Shown in pieces: positions 1-5,973 of a stretch of DNA of 9,185 nucleotides. The stretch covers positions 1-9,185 of the forward strand of contig CAKTUP010000083.1 in NCBI GenBank assembly GCA_934621705.1, read 5' to 3'. Source of the stretch: an uncultured Petrimonas sp. (GTDB lineage Bacteria; Bacteroidota; Bacteroidia; Bacteroidales; Dysgonomonadaceae). The position numbers and the translations under genes were made by a program. Under the pieces are notes generated by a model that had not been told where the DNA came from, searched no databases, and worked only from the letters and a program-made list of their open reading frames with translations. Each line of letters starts with the position of its first letter. Position 1 is the stretch's first letter.

Positions 1-26
1 TTTTATGCAGATTACCCCAATGCCAC

Positions 27-94
27 TAAGGTTATCTGACGAAAATAAGGTTTTCTATTTCTTTTTTAAACCTTATTTTGTTTTCCGAACCTTA
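27..94. repeat. Symmetric four-copy TAAGGTT motif array
   Basis: TAAGGTT occurs at 27-33 and 46-52, and its reverse complement AACCTTA at 69-75 and 88-94. Copies within each half are spaced exactly 19 bases start to start, and the whole set is symmetric about position 60.5. The inner pair extends to a perfect 12-base inverted repeat (42-53 with 68-79, loop of 14 bases). This is visible directly. A protein-binding array or the operator of a gene left of the window is inference. A 71-codon reading frame over this region (5-220) resembles no protein I know and looks accidental. Confidence 0.6.
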
Positions 95-193
95 TTAGCT
101 TATTTGTTATATAATTATAGTTGTTTCTTGCCATCAATTCAACTCTGGATTCGCATAATCTATTCAAAAAAAGGAATATTAAGTTCTGTTTTG

Positions 194-376
194 TGTCCCG
201 AAAGGGACAAACAACAATAGCTACAGGTGAAACCTGTGGTATCGGAAAGACAATGTAATGCAACGCCGTAGGTGTTGAATATTATTATTCAACCCACTTC
301 GGGGTTGAGATTTCCGTCATGCACCGGTTTCCGTGCGTTTCACACACGGCTATTTTAATTGAATCCCTTTGGGATT
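194..376. repeat. Cluster of six short-loop hairpins (REP-like)
   Basis: Six inverted repeats lie in 183 bases: 194-209 (TGTCCC/GGGACA, loop GAAA), 223-237 (ACAGGT/ACCTGT, loop GAA), 261-277 (7 pairs with one G-T wobble, loop GTA), 289-308 (TCAACCC/GGGTTGA, loop of 6), 321-336 (one bulged C, loop TTT) and 362-376 (AATCCC/GGGATT, loop TTT). Each has different arm sequence but the same design. They occupy the gap downstream of dnaB. From memory, similar strings are dispersed in Bacteroidota genomes and resemble REP elements mobilised by RAYT transposases. No such transposase is in the window, so the family assignment is inference. Confidence 0.7.
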
Positions 377-468
377 TAACAGCTCAACCACAAGAGAGAA
401 AAAGAACTTCGTTTTTTTAAACATTTAAAACACAGCTCGCTAAACTACCAACTACTAACTGTTTTCTC
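377..468. other. AT-rich gap 3' of dnaB, no recognised feature
   Basis: This stretch follows the hairpin cluster and precedes the dnaB stop codon. I looked for an intrinsic terminator for the leftward dnaB transcript. There is an A/T run around 400-420 with a weak GAA/TTC pairing, but no stable stem ending in a U tract. Termination may rely on the hairpin cluster to the left. Confidence 0.4.
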
Positions 469-2016
469 TCAAAACGGCAACGCATCTTTTCCGTTTTCGG
501 CCATGAAATCGCTCGATGCCATTTCGGGTACGGCTTCCGTATTTTTTACGCCTTGTCTCGAATTCATTTTCGACGTGCGTTCGATGTAGTTGGGTTTCTT
601 GCGGCTGACGTTGTGGTCGTCCAGATTTTCGAACCGGGCGTACTCGTTATCGAAACGCATGGTGGCGATGCCGGTGGGACCGTTACGGTGCTTTGCCACG
701 ATAATTTCCGCCATCCCGATAAGCGAATTTCCACTCTCGTCTTCCGTAATGCGATAATACTCAGGACGGTGAATGAAACACACCAAATCGGCATCCTGTT
801 CAATGGCTCCCGATTCACGCAAATCGGCCAATTGTGGGCGTTTTCCTTCGTTTCCCTGACGGGCTTCCACGCCACGATTCAACTGCGACAACGCAATGAT
901 GGGTATATTCAATTCCTTGGCCAAACCCTTCAACGAACGCGATATCATGCTCACTTCCTGTTCACGGCTGCCGAAACTCATTCCGCTGGCATTCATCAAT
1001 TGCAGGTAATCTATCACCAGAATTTTAACATCGTGCTCACGCACCAGCCGACGGGCTTTGGTACGCAATTCAAACACCGATAAACTGGGCGTATCGTCTA
1101 TAAATATGGGTGCGTCGTAAAGTTCCTTGATCTTTATATCCAGCCTGTCCCACTCGTCCTGCGACAACCGGCCGCTTTTTATGCTTTCGCCCTTAATCTG
1201 GCAAACGTTCACAATCAGACGATTAACCAATTGCACGTTTGACATTTCGAGCGAGAAAAAGCCGACCGCCTGTTCAAAATTGAGCGCGATGTTCTTGGCC
1301 ATGGAGAGAACAAAAGCCGTTTTTCCCATCGCGGGACGGGCTGCGATGATGATCAAATCGGAATTTTGCCAGCCCATCGTCAGTTTGTCCAGCTGGTTAA
1401 ATCCGGTGGGAATGCCGCTCATCCCGTCTTTTCGGTTGGCAGCCAGCTGAATAATCTTCATCGCTTCCTTGATGACGGGATTGATCTGGATAACGTCTTT
1501 TTTTACGTTTCGCTGCGAAATTTCGAACAGGCGCCCTTCGGTTTCCTGCATCAGGTCGTCCACATCGATGGTTTCGTCGAACGCCTGCTGCGTAACATCG
1601 GATGAAAAAGTGATAAGTTCGCGCGCCAGGAATTTTTGGGCGATAATGCGCGAGTGGTATTCGATGTGCGCTGCCGATGCCACTTTTTCAGACAGTTCGG
1701 CAATGTAAACCGCGCCGCCGGCCGCCGGAAGTTCGCCCCGGCGTTTCAATTCTTCCACCACGGTGAGCACATCCACCGGTTTTTGCTGAACGGCCAGGCC
1801 TTGAATGGCTCCGAAAATTATGTTGTGAACGGGATTGTAAAAGCTTTCGGGTTTTAATATGTCGCTCACCACCGAGTACGCGTCTTTTTCGAGCATCAGC
1901 GCTCCTAAAACGGCTTCTTCCAATTCCGGCGCCTGTGGCGGCAGCTTTCCTATTTCGGGTACGATTACGGTTTTTTCAACAATTTTCGTGTTTCGTTGTC
2001 GTTTCTGTTTCTCCAT
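469..2016 (-). CDS. dnaB: Replicative DNA helicase DnaB
   Basis: Hexameric 5'-3' helicase that unwinds DNA at the replication fork and binds primase. The 515-residue protein has the full DnaB layout: an N-terminal helical domain (about 27-130), a linker, and a RecA-like ATPase domain (about 195-465). Visible motifs are Walker A ARPAMGKTA (226-234), the catalytic glutamate in FFSLEM (E257), Walker B ILVIDYLQL (332-340), the sensor ALSQLNRG (375-382), DLRESGAIEQDAD (398-410) and the arginine-finger motif KHRNG (442-446). There is no intein insertion at the usual sites. The N-terminal 25 residues are basic and charged, and the C-terminal 50 residues are a low-complexity tail. The start ATG (2014-2016) fits the family and lies about 30 bases from a good promoter. 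The gene is transcribed alone, away from its neighbours. Confidence 0.97.
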   Translation of the reverse strand: MEKQKRQRNTKIVEKTVIVPEIGKLPPQAPELEEAVLGALMLEKDAYSVVSDILKPESFYNPVHNIIFGAIQGLAVQQKPVDVLTVVEELKRRGELPAAGGAVYIAELSEKVASAAHIEYHSRIIAQKFLARELITFSSDVTQQAFDETIDVDDLMQETEGRLFEISQRNVKKDVIQINPVIKEAMKIIQLAANRKDGMSGIPTGFNQLDKLTMGWQNSDLIIIAARPAMGKTAFVLSMAKNIALNFEQAVGFFSLEMSNVQLVNRLIVNVCQIKGESIKSGRLSQDEWDRLDIKIKELYDAPIFIDDTPSLSVFELRTKARRLVREHDVKILVIDYLQLMNASGMSFGSREQEVSMISRSLKGLAKELNIPIIALSQLNRGVEARQGNEGKRPQLADLRESGAIEQDADLVCFIHRPEYYRITEDESGNSLIGMAEIIVAKHRNGPTGIATMRFDNEYARFENLDDHNVSRKKPNYIERTSKMNSRQGVKNTEAVPEMASSDFMAENGKDALPF

Positions 2017-2051
2017 TTATTTTCTAAAAAAATCTTATCTAAAAAAGATTT

Positions 2052-2083
2052 CAAAGTTATCGCGTAAATTCATATCCACCCAA
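2052..2083 (-). promoter_or_regulatory. Predicted Bacteroidota-type promoter of dnaB
   Basis: On the minus strand the -7 element is TAACTTTG (plus-strand 2052-2059), a perfect match to TAnnTTTG. The -33 element is TTGG (2080-2083), three of four to TTTG, with a 20-base spacer. Transcription would start near 2045, about 30 bases before the dnaB ATG. The consensus is established for Bacteroides-type sigma factor; the match is by eye. Confidence 0.6.
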
Positions 2084-2109
2084 TTTTTGACGATTTTGTT
2101 ATGATGTTT

Positions 2110-2129
2110 TTATCAACAGGTGTTGAAAA
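2110..2129. promoter_or_regulatory. DnaA-box-like inverted pair upstream of dnaB
   Basis: TTATCAACA (2110-2118) faces TTTTCAACA on the other strand (2121-2129), with two bases between them. The arms TCAACA/TGTTGA form a perfect 6-base palindrome. The left nonamer differs at one base from the DnaA box TTATCCACA. It sits about 30 bases upstream of the -33 box of dnaB. A DnaA site is inference; it could also be a simple palindrome. Confidence 0.3.
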
Positions 2130-2167
2130 CTTTTTTATGCAAAATTTAAAAAATAACCAAATCAAAC

Positions 2168-2379
2168 TTGCCTGGAAGGCAACACCTGCCAGCCGGCAGG
2201 CTGGTTTCCATAACCGTAGGCGTTTATTCGCCTGCGGTAAAGCAAACTCCCCAAATCTCCGCCCGAAGTGGCGGCACAATGAGTATGCTGTGCCGCGCTC
2301 CGCGCGGGATTTAGTGTTGTATTGTTTTTCTCCACGCGACAAGTCGCATGGAGTTAGTAATATGGCGCACGATGTGCGC
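2168..2379. repeat. Cluster of eight hairpins between dnaB and the nitroreductase gene
   Basis: Inverted repeats: 2168-2182 (TTGCCT/AGGCAA, loop GGA), 2185-2200 (CCTGCC/GGCAGG, loop AGCC; alternative pairing at 2189-2204), 2213-2238 (10 pairs with one G-T wobble, loop TTTATT), 2259-2274 (CCGCC/GGCGG), 2272-2295 (CGGCACA/TGTGCCG, loop of 10), 2293-2307 (CCGCG/CGCGG), 2330-2353 (10-base arms with one mismatch) and 2365-2379 (GCGCAC/GTGCGC, loop GAT). Several abut or overlap, so alternative foldings compete. Reading frames across it on both strands resemble spurious repeat-derived proteins rather than genes. It lies between the divergent dnaB and nitroreductase genes. Confidence 0.65.
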
Positions 2380-2442
2380 TGGTAATTTTCAAAAACTTTA
2401 CTCACTTATCTTTTGAATTTTACTAATTTTACTCTTTCTTTC

Positions 2443-2457
2443 ATAGATTAAATCTAT
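2443..2457. promoter_or_regulatory. 15-base palindrome upstream of the nitroreductase gene
   Basis: ATAGATT-A-AATCTAT is a perfect 7-base inverted repeat around a single base, 63 bases before the nitroreductase ATG. Its size and symmetry are like those of a dimeric repressor operator. No promoter box is confidently recognised around it, so the role is a guess. Confidence 0.3.
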
Positions 2458-2520
2458 ACCGAAAATTTTTCCATATCATTATTGTTATATATCGAAACTC
2501 AAAAAATTAACATAAAAAAT

Positions 2521-3129
2521 ATGAAGAATAAAAGTTTACACGATTCAATCAAAGACAGAAGAACGTACTATCAGTTGAGTAATCAATCTCCTATTTCGGA
2601 TGCAGAAATACAGAAAATAATTGAGCACGTGGCTTATTGGGCGCCGTCGCCTTTCAACTCGCAATCGGCGAGAATGGTGCTGCTGTTGGGCGAAAACCAC
2701 AAAAAGCTGTGGGAGCTCACCAAGGCCGAATTAAAGAAAATCAGCAAATCGGAAGAAGCCTGGAAGCAAACAGAAGCGAAAGTGGACGGTTCTTTCCTTG
2801 CCGGATACGGAACGGTGCTGTTTTTCGAAGATATGTCGGTGGTGAAAGGCTTGCAGGACAAGTTTCCAAGTTATACCGAAAAATTTGCACAATGGAGCGA
2901 ACATTCCACCGCCATAAACCAGATACTGGTTTGGATGGCACTGGAAAACGAAGGTTTCGGCGCATCGCTGCAACATTACAACCCGCTTATCGATGAAGGA
3001 ATTCAACAAGAATGGGGCATCAGCAAAGACTGGAAGCTTATCGCGCAAATGCCTTTCGGCGTTCCGGCAGGCCAACCGGGCGAAAAAACACACGAACCGC
3101 TGGAGAAAAGGGTGCTGGTGTTTAAGTGA
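2521..3129 (+). CDS. Nitroreductase family protein, Frm2/CinD-like
   Basis: Predicted FMN-dependent cytoplasmic oxidoreductase of 202 residues, the usual length for the Frm2/Hbn1/CinD branch of nitroreductases. Members reduce nitroaromatics and quinones with NAD(P)H and are often tied to oxidative or metal stress. Visible family motifs are RRTYYQL (13-19), the phosphate-binding segment APSPFNSQSARMVLL (41-55), GFGASLQHYNPL (145-156) and the C-terminal QMPFGVPAGQPGEKTHEPLE (176-195). I chose the ATG at 2521 because the frame upstream to 2482 opens only with TTG and adds residues unlike the family. It stands alone: a hairpin cluster and a palindrome precede it and a terminator follows. The natural substrate cannot be told from sequence. 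Confidence 0.85.
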   Translation: MKNKSLHDSIKDRRTYYQLSNQSPISDAEIQKIIEHVAYWAPSPFNSQSARMVLLLGENHKKLWELTKAELKKISKSEEAWKQTEAKVDGSFLAGYGTVLFFEDMSVVKGLQDKFPSYTEKFAQWSEHSTAINQILVWMALENEGFGASLQHYNPLIDEGIQQEWGISKDWKLIAQMPFGVPAGQPGEKTHEPLEKRVLVFK

Positions 3130-3154
3130 TTTTTTTATTGGCAAGAATTTTATG

Positions 3155-3180
3155 GGTGCGATTTTTTCGCGCCTTTTTTT
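3155..3180 (+). terminator. Intrinsic terminator of the nitroreductase gene
   Basis: GGTGCGA (3155-3161) pairs with TCGCGCC (3167-3173), seven pairs with one G-T wobble and a T5 loop. It is followed directly by seven T residues (3174-3180). It begins 26 bases after the nitroreductase stop codon. This is the clearest intrinsic terminator in the window. Confidence 0.8.
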
Positions 3181-3214
3181 GATGGATGATGTGAGAAAAT
3201 AACCTCAGAAAAAT

Positions 3215-3245
3215 TTTGCCTAAAAATAAAAAAATGCTATCTTCG
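3215..3245 (+). promoter_or_regulatory. Predicted promoter reading into the 41-base repeat array
   Basis: TTTG (3215-3218) is followed after exactly 19 bases by TATCTTCG (3238-3245), seven of eight to the Bacteroidota -7 box TAnnTTTG. Transcription would start near 3252, a few bases before the first repeat hairpin. The hairpin array would therefore lie in a leader of about 275 bases before the gene at 3528. The terminator at 3155-3180 insulates it from the gene upstream. Confidence 0.55.
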
Positions 3246-3259
3246 CAAAATTGATCTAC

Positions 3260-3479
3260 GCGGGAGCGCCCCGAATGTCCAAACCAAAATGAGACGCCCA
3301 TCGGGATAATCCCGAAAACGGAAAACAGGTGAGTGCACCCATCGGGGCAACCCCGAACGTAGGAAACATACGACACGACCCGTCGGGATGGCCCCGATGG
3401 CAGAAAACACAGAGAAACGCCCTTCGGGAAAACCCCGAACGGCCGGTACGCAAGGAAAGAGCAATCGGGATGATCCCGA
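3260..3479 (+). repeat. Six-copy, 41-base-period hairpin array in a predicted leader
   Basis: Fifteen-base hairpin cores begin at 3260, 3301, 3342, 3383, 3424 and 3465, exactly 41 bases apart. The consensus core is TCGGGA-NNN-YCCCGA. The inner pair changes from A-T (copies 2 and 6) to G-C (copy 3), while copies 1, 4 and 5 have an A/C mismatch; copy 1 also lacks the outermost pair. The 26-base linkers are diverged but related: most contain AAAC-A near linker positions 8-12 and end in CCCN. Six stems with 3-base loops would be evenly spaced along the predicted transcript. The array ends 48 bases before the ATG at 3528. Function is unknown. Confidence 0.85.
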
Positions 3480-3527
3480 GAAGCTCTGTTAACTAAAAAA
3501 AGTTGTTAAATTTTAATTGAAAAGCCA

Positions 3528-4256
3528 ATGAAACGATTAGATGCACGTGCCCGTACCACCGAGGTGGACGACACATCCGACCGACTGCTTGTACTCTACA
3601 ACGACGAAACGGCGCTTGCCGAAGACACTTTTCTGAAACCGCTTTTCGGCGAAATGCAAACGCTATCTGAGCAAATTACGGAAGCCATTAAACGCGACCG
3701 CATCCTTTCCGCCATGGAAGATGCCGATGCCGAAGTGGAAACCGCCACGCGCGCCCTCAACGCCGTGCTAAAAGGATACAGCGCGATGCCGCTGGACCTG
3801 TACAGCACGGCCGGAAAAGCGTTGTATGACGTGATGGCGAAATACAAACTGAAAATTCTTCGTCTCAACTATGCCGACCAATCGTCGAACATCGAAGCCC
3901 TGCTGATGGACCTAGCGGCACCCGCGCTGCAACCGCACATCAATGCCCTGCCGGGCGTAACCGATGCCATCGGCAATGTGCGCACGGCACAAACCAACTT
4001 CACCGCAAAACGGGTGGCTTACGAAAAAGCCATGGCACTCAACGCCGAAGGCGCAACGGCAAGCGAGTTGAAAAAACCGCTGCTGGAACTCATCAACGCA
4101 CGGCTTGTGCCGTACCTGAAAGTGAGCAAAATGGTCAGTCCCGATACCCACACGCACTTTGCCGACGCAGTAGCGCAGGTTATCGCGACCACCAACACCG
4201 CCATTCGCCGGCGCAGCGGAAAAAACCCCGAAGAACCGCCCGCGGAAGAGCAGTAA
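3528..4256 (+). CDS. DUF6261-like protein of unknown function
   Basis: A 242-residue, probably cytoplasmic and largely alpha-helical protein. It has no signal peptide, no membrane segment, and no cysteine or tryptophan. The pattern of a charged helical N-terminal half, a central KYKLKILRLNYADQSSNIEA (about 108-127) and a later NVRTAQTNFTAKRVAYEKA (about 149-167) resembles the Bacteroidota family DUF6261, which has no known function. Family assignment is from memory and only moderately sure. The C-terminus (about 227-242) is a basic then proline/glutamate-rich tail, likely disordered. The ATG at 3528 has only an A-rich upstream region and no Shine-Dalgarno. The gene is apparently monocistronic: its promoter is at 3215-3245, its leader carries the 41-base hairpin array, and a strong hairpin follows the stop. 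Composition is GC-rich and alanine-rich compared with the AT-rich leader end. Confidence 0.7.
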   Translation: MKRLDARARTTEVDDTSDRLLVLYNDETALAEDTFLKPLFGEMQTLSEQITEAIKRDRILSAMEDADAEVETATRALNAVLKGYSAMPLDLYSTAGKALYDVMAKYKLKILRLNYADQSSNIEALLMDLAAPALQPHINALPGVTDAIGNVRTAQTNFTAKRVAYEKAMALNAEGATASELKKPLLELINARLVPYLKVSKMVSPDTHTHFADAVAQVIATTNTAIRRRSGKNPEEPPAEEQ

Positions 4257-4271
4257 GTAATTTGAATCCGG

Positions 4272-4302
4272 ACATTGCCAAAGTGAAAAGCTTTGGCAAT
4301 GT
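4272..4302 (+). terminator. Strong hairpin after the DUF6261-like gene
   Basis: A perfect 12-base stem (4272-4283 with 4291-4302) has a 7-base loop TGAAAAG. It starts 16 bases after the stop codon at 4256 and is followed by GGGTTTTA. It is likely a terminator separating this gene from the arsenic operon, though the T run is short and offset by three G residues. Confidence 0.65.
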
Positions 4303-4329
4303 TGGGTTTTAGGGTACCCCCGTTCGCGG

Positions 4330-4344
4330 CCGATTTGTAATCGG
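4330..4344. repeat. Small hairpin upstream of arsC, dispersed-repeat type
   Basis: CCGATT-TGT-AATCGG is a perfect 6-base stem with a 3-base loop. From memory, strings built on this type of core with flanking GTTGCAGAG are common dispersed elements in Bacteroidota intergenic DNA. It occupies the space where an arsenic-operon control region would be expected. I see no convincing promoter or ArsR-type operator in 4303-4423. Confidence 0.45.
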
Positions 4345-4423
4345 TGTGTTGCAGAGCAAATAAATTGCCTTTCACCCCCCCATAATTACACCGGCCTTTC
4401 TTCTTCTATAAAATCAACTCAGT

Positions 4424-4858
4424 ATGAAAATTTTAATTCTTTGCACCGGAAACAGTTGCCGCAGTCAAATGGCGCACGGATTTCTGCAATCGTTCGATCC
4501 GAATATCACGGTATGTTCCGCCGGAACAGAAGCATCGGGGAAACTGAATCCCGGAGCGGTAAAAGCTATGGCCGAAGTGGGTATCGACATCAGCCATCAC
4601 ACATCCGACCAGGTGGATAAATACCTCCACGACGAGTGGGATTACGTGATCACCGTTTGCGGCGGCGCCAACGAAGTGTGCCCGGCATTTATCGGGAAAG
4701 TGAAAAAACGCCTGCACATCGGCTTCGACGACCCAAGCCACGCCGTGGGCACACCCGAGTTTATCGAAAGCGAGTTTCGCCGCGTACGCGATGAGATTCA
4801 TTCCGAATTTCGTAAACTTTACGAAGAAGAAATAAAACCAAAAATCATTAGCAAGTAA
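4424..4858 (+). CDS. arsC: Arsenate reductase, thioredoxin-coupled LMW-phosphatase type
   Basis: Reduces arsenate to arsenite in the cytoplasm, recycled by thioredoxin. The 144-residue protein has the low-molecular-weight tyrosine phosphatase fold. The P-loop is C7-TGNSC-R13 near the N-terminus. The resolving cysteines are C79 and C86, seven residues apart as in Staphylococcus aureus ArsC (C82, C89), and the general-acid loop is DDPS (102-105). All residues for the three-cysteine mechanism are present. The stop is four bases before the acr3 start, so the two genes are almost certainly one operon in which the product of this enzyme is exported by the next. No arsR-type regulator gene is beside it in this window. 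A related role as a tyrosine phosphatase is unlikely given the cysteine pair. Confidence 0.93.
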   Translation: MKILILCTGNSCRSQMAHGFLQSFDPNITVCSAGTEASGKLNPGAVKAMAEVGIDISHHTSDQVDKYLHDEWDYVITVCGGANEVCPAFIGKVKKRLHIGFDDPSHAVGTPEFIESEFRRVRDEIHSEFRKLYEEEIKPKIISK

Positions 4859-4862
4859 TCAC

Positions 4863-5918
4863 ATGAAACAGAAACAAAAAGGCATCGGTTTTTTCGAACG
4901 ATACCTGACGCTTTGGGTTGCGCTGTGCATTGTTGTCGGCGTAGCCATCGGACGGTTTTTGCCCGTTATTCCCCAAACTCTCAGCAAATTTGAATACGCC
5001 AACGTATCCATTCCGGTAGCTATTCTCATTTGGCTCATGATCTTCCCGATGATGATGAAAGTGGATTTTAACAGCGTGAAAAACGTGGGCAAACGCCCCA
5101 AAGGAATTTTAATTACGGTTATCACCAATTGGATAATAAAACCGTTCACGATGTTCGGGCTGGCGTGGCTGTTTTTCTTCATCGTGTTCAAATCGTTTAT
5201 CCCCGATGACCTGGCGCATCAATACCTCGCCGGCGCCGTTTTGCTGGGCGCGGCGCCGTGTACGGCAATGGTTTTTGTGTGGAGTTATCTCACGCGGGGC
5301 GATGCCGCCTATACATTGGTTCAAGTAGCTGTAAACGACTTAATTATTCTGTTCGCGTTCATTCCCATCGTGAAATTCCTGCTCGGTATCGGCGGCATCG
5401 CAATTCCGTGGGATACGCTGATTCTGTCGGTCGTGTTGTTCATCGTAATTCCGCTTGCCGCGGCAATCATCACGCGACGGGCAATCATTCATCGAAAAGG
5501 AATCGAGTATTTCAATAACGTATTTATCAAAAAATTCAACAACACCACCGTTATCGGATTGTTGCTCACGTTAATCATTCTTTTCTCGTTTCAGGGCGAA
5601 ACCATTCTCAACAATCCGTTGCACATTGTGCTTATAGCCGTTCCGCTGGTGTTGCAAACGCTGTTTATTTTTTTTATCGCTTACGGATGGGCGAAAGCGT
5701 GGAAACTGTCGCACGATATAGCCGCTCCTGCCGGAATGATCGGTGCCAGCAATTTCTTTGAACTCGCCGTGGCAGTAGCCATTGCCGTTTTCGGACTGAA
5801 TTCGGGCGCTGCATTGGCAACCGTTGTGGGTGTGCTGGTAGAAGTTCCGGTGATGCTTTCGCTGGTGAAAATAGCGAATAGTACGCGGCATTGGTTTCCG
5901 GCGAGGCAAACTGTGTAA
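4863..5918 (+). CDS. acr3: Arsenite efflux permease, ACR3 family
   Basis: Inner-membrane carrier that expels arsenite using the proton gradient. The 351-residue length and about ten hydrophobic segments match ACR3 of the BART superfamily, not the longer ArsB. The start is marked by FFERYLTLWVALCIVVGVAI (10-29). Conserved residues are visible: the fourth-helix cysteine in LLGAAPCTAMVFVW (C133) and the glutamate in GASNFFELAVA (E300), both needed for transport in studied ACR3 proteins. It is translationally close to arsC (four-base gap, no clear Shine-Dalgarno). The operon ends at a perfect palindrome 31 bases after the stop. No ArsA or ArsD gene is nearby, so transport is probably not ATP-driven. 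Confidence 0.95.
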   Translation: MKQKQKGIGFFERYLTLWVALCIVVGVAIGRFLPVIPQTLSKFEYANVSIPVAILIWLMIFPMMMKVDFNSVKNVGKRPKGILITVITNWIIKPFTMFGLAWLFFFIVFKSFIPDDLAHQYLAGAVLLGAAPCTAMVFVWSYLTRGDAAYTLVQVAVNDLIILFAFIPIVKFLLGIGGIAIPWDTLILSVVLFIVIPLAAAIITRRAIIHRKGIEYFNNVFIKKFNNTTVIGLLLTLIILFSFQGETILNNPLHIVLIAVPLVLQTLFIFFIAYGWAKAWKLSHDIAAPAGMIGASNFFELAVAVAIAVFGLNSGAALATVVGVLVEVPVMLSLVKIANSTRHWFPARQTV

Positions 5919-5948
5919 GAAATTGATTTTTCTGGATATCCCGGATAT

Positions 5949-5973
5949 AAAAGTTGAGATTTTCTCAACTTTT
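5949..5973. terminator. Perfect 11-base palindrome ending the ars operon and overlapping the dsbD promoter
   Basis: AAAAGTTGAGA (5949-5959) and TCTCAACTTTT (5963-5973) form a perfect stem with loop TTT. It ends in a T4 tract on the plus strand and, by symmetry, on the minus strand. It could act as an intrinsic terminator for acr3. The left arm also contains the predicted -33 box of dsbD. Confidence 0.65.

Noticed and set aside
5..220. A 71-codon open frame at the left edge
   Set aside because: It is an AT-rich, Phe/Tyr-heavy frame that runs through the symmetric motif array into the first hairpin, with no ribosome-binding context or family resemblance.
396..420. An intrinsic terminator for dnaB
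   Set aside because: Only a weak, mismatched pairing between A and T runs is visible, with no GC-rich stem.
2070..2405. A 111-codon minus-strand open frame in the dnaB-nitroreductase gap
   Set aside because: It overlaps the dnaB promoter and translates the hairpin cluster; composition is that of repeat DNA with no recognisable domain.
3237..3464. Minus-strand reading frames across the 41-base array, rich in PDG and RGAP-like peptides
   Set aside because: The 41-base period shifts frame at every copy, the frames lack known domains, and the strand is opposite to the predicted promoter. They are products of the repeat.
3260..3479. A CRISPR array (regular 15-base palindromic repeat with 26-base spacers)
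   Set aside because: The spacers are related to each other (shared AAAC-A and CCC end), the repeat core is too short and variable between copies, and no cas gene is present. It is a degenerate 41-base tandem repeat.
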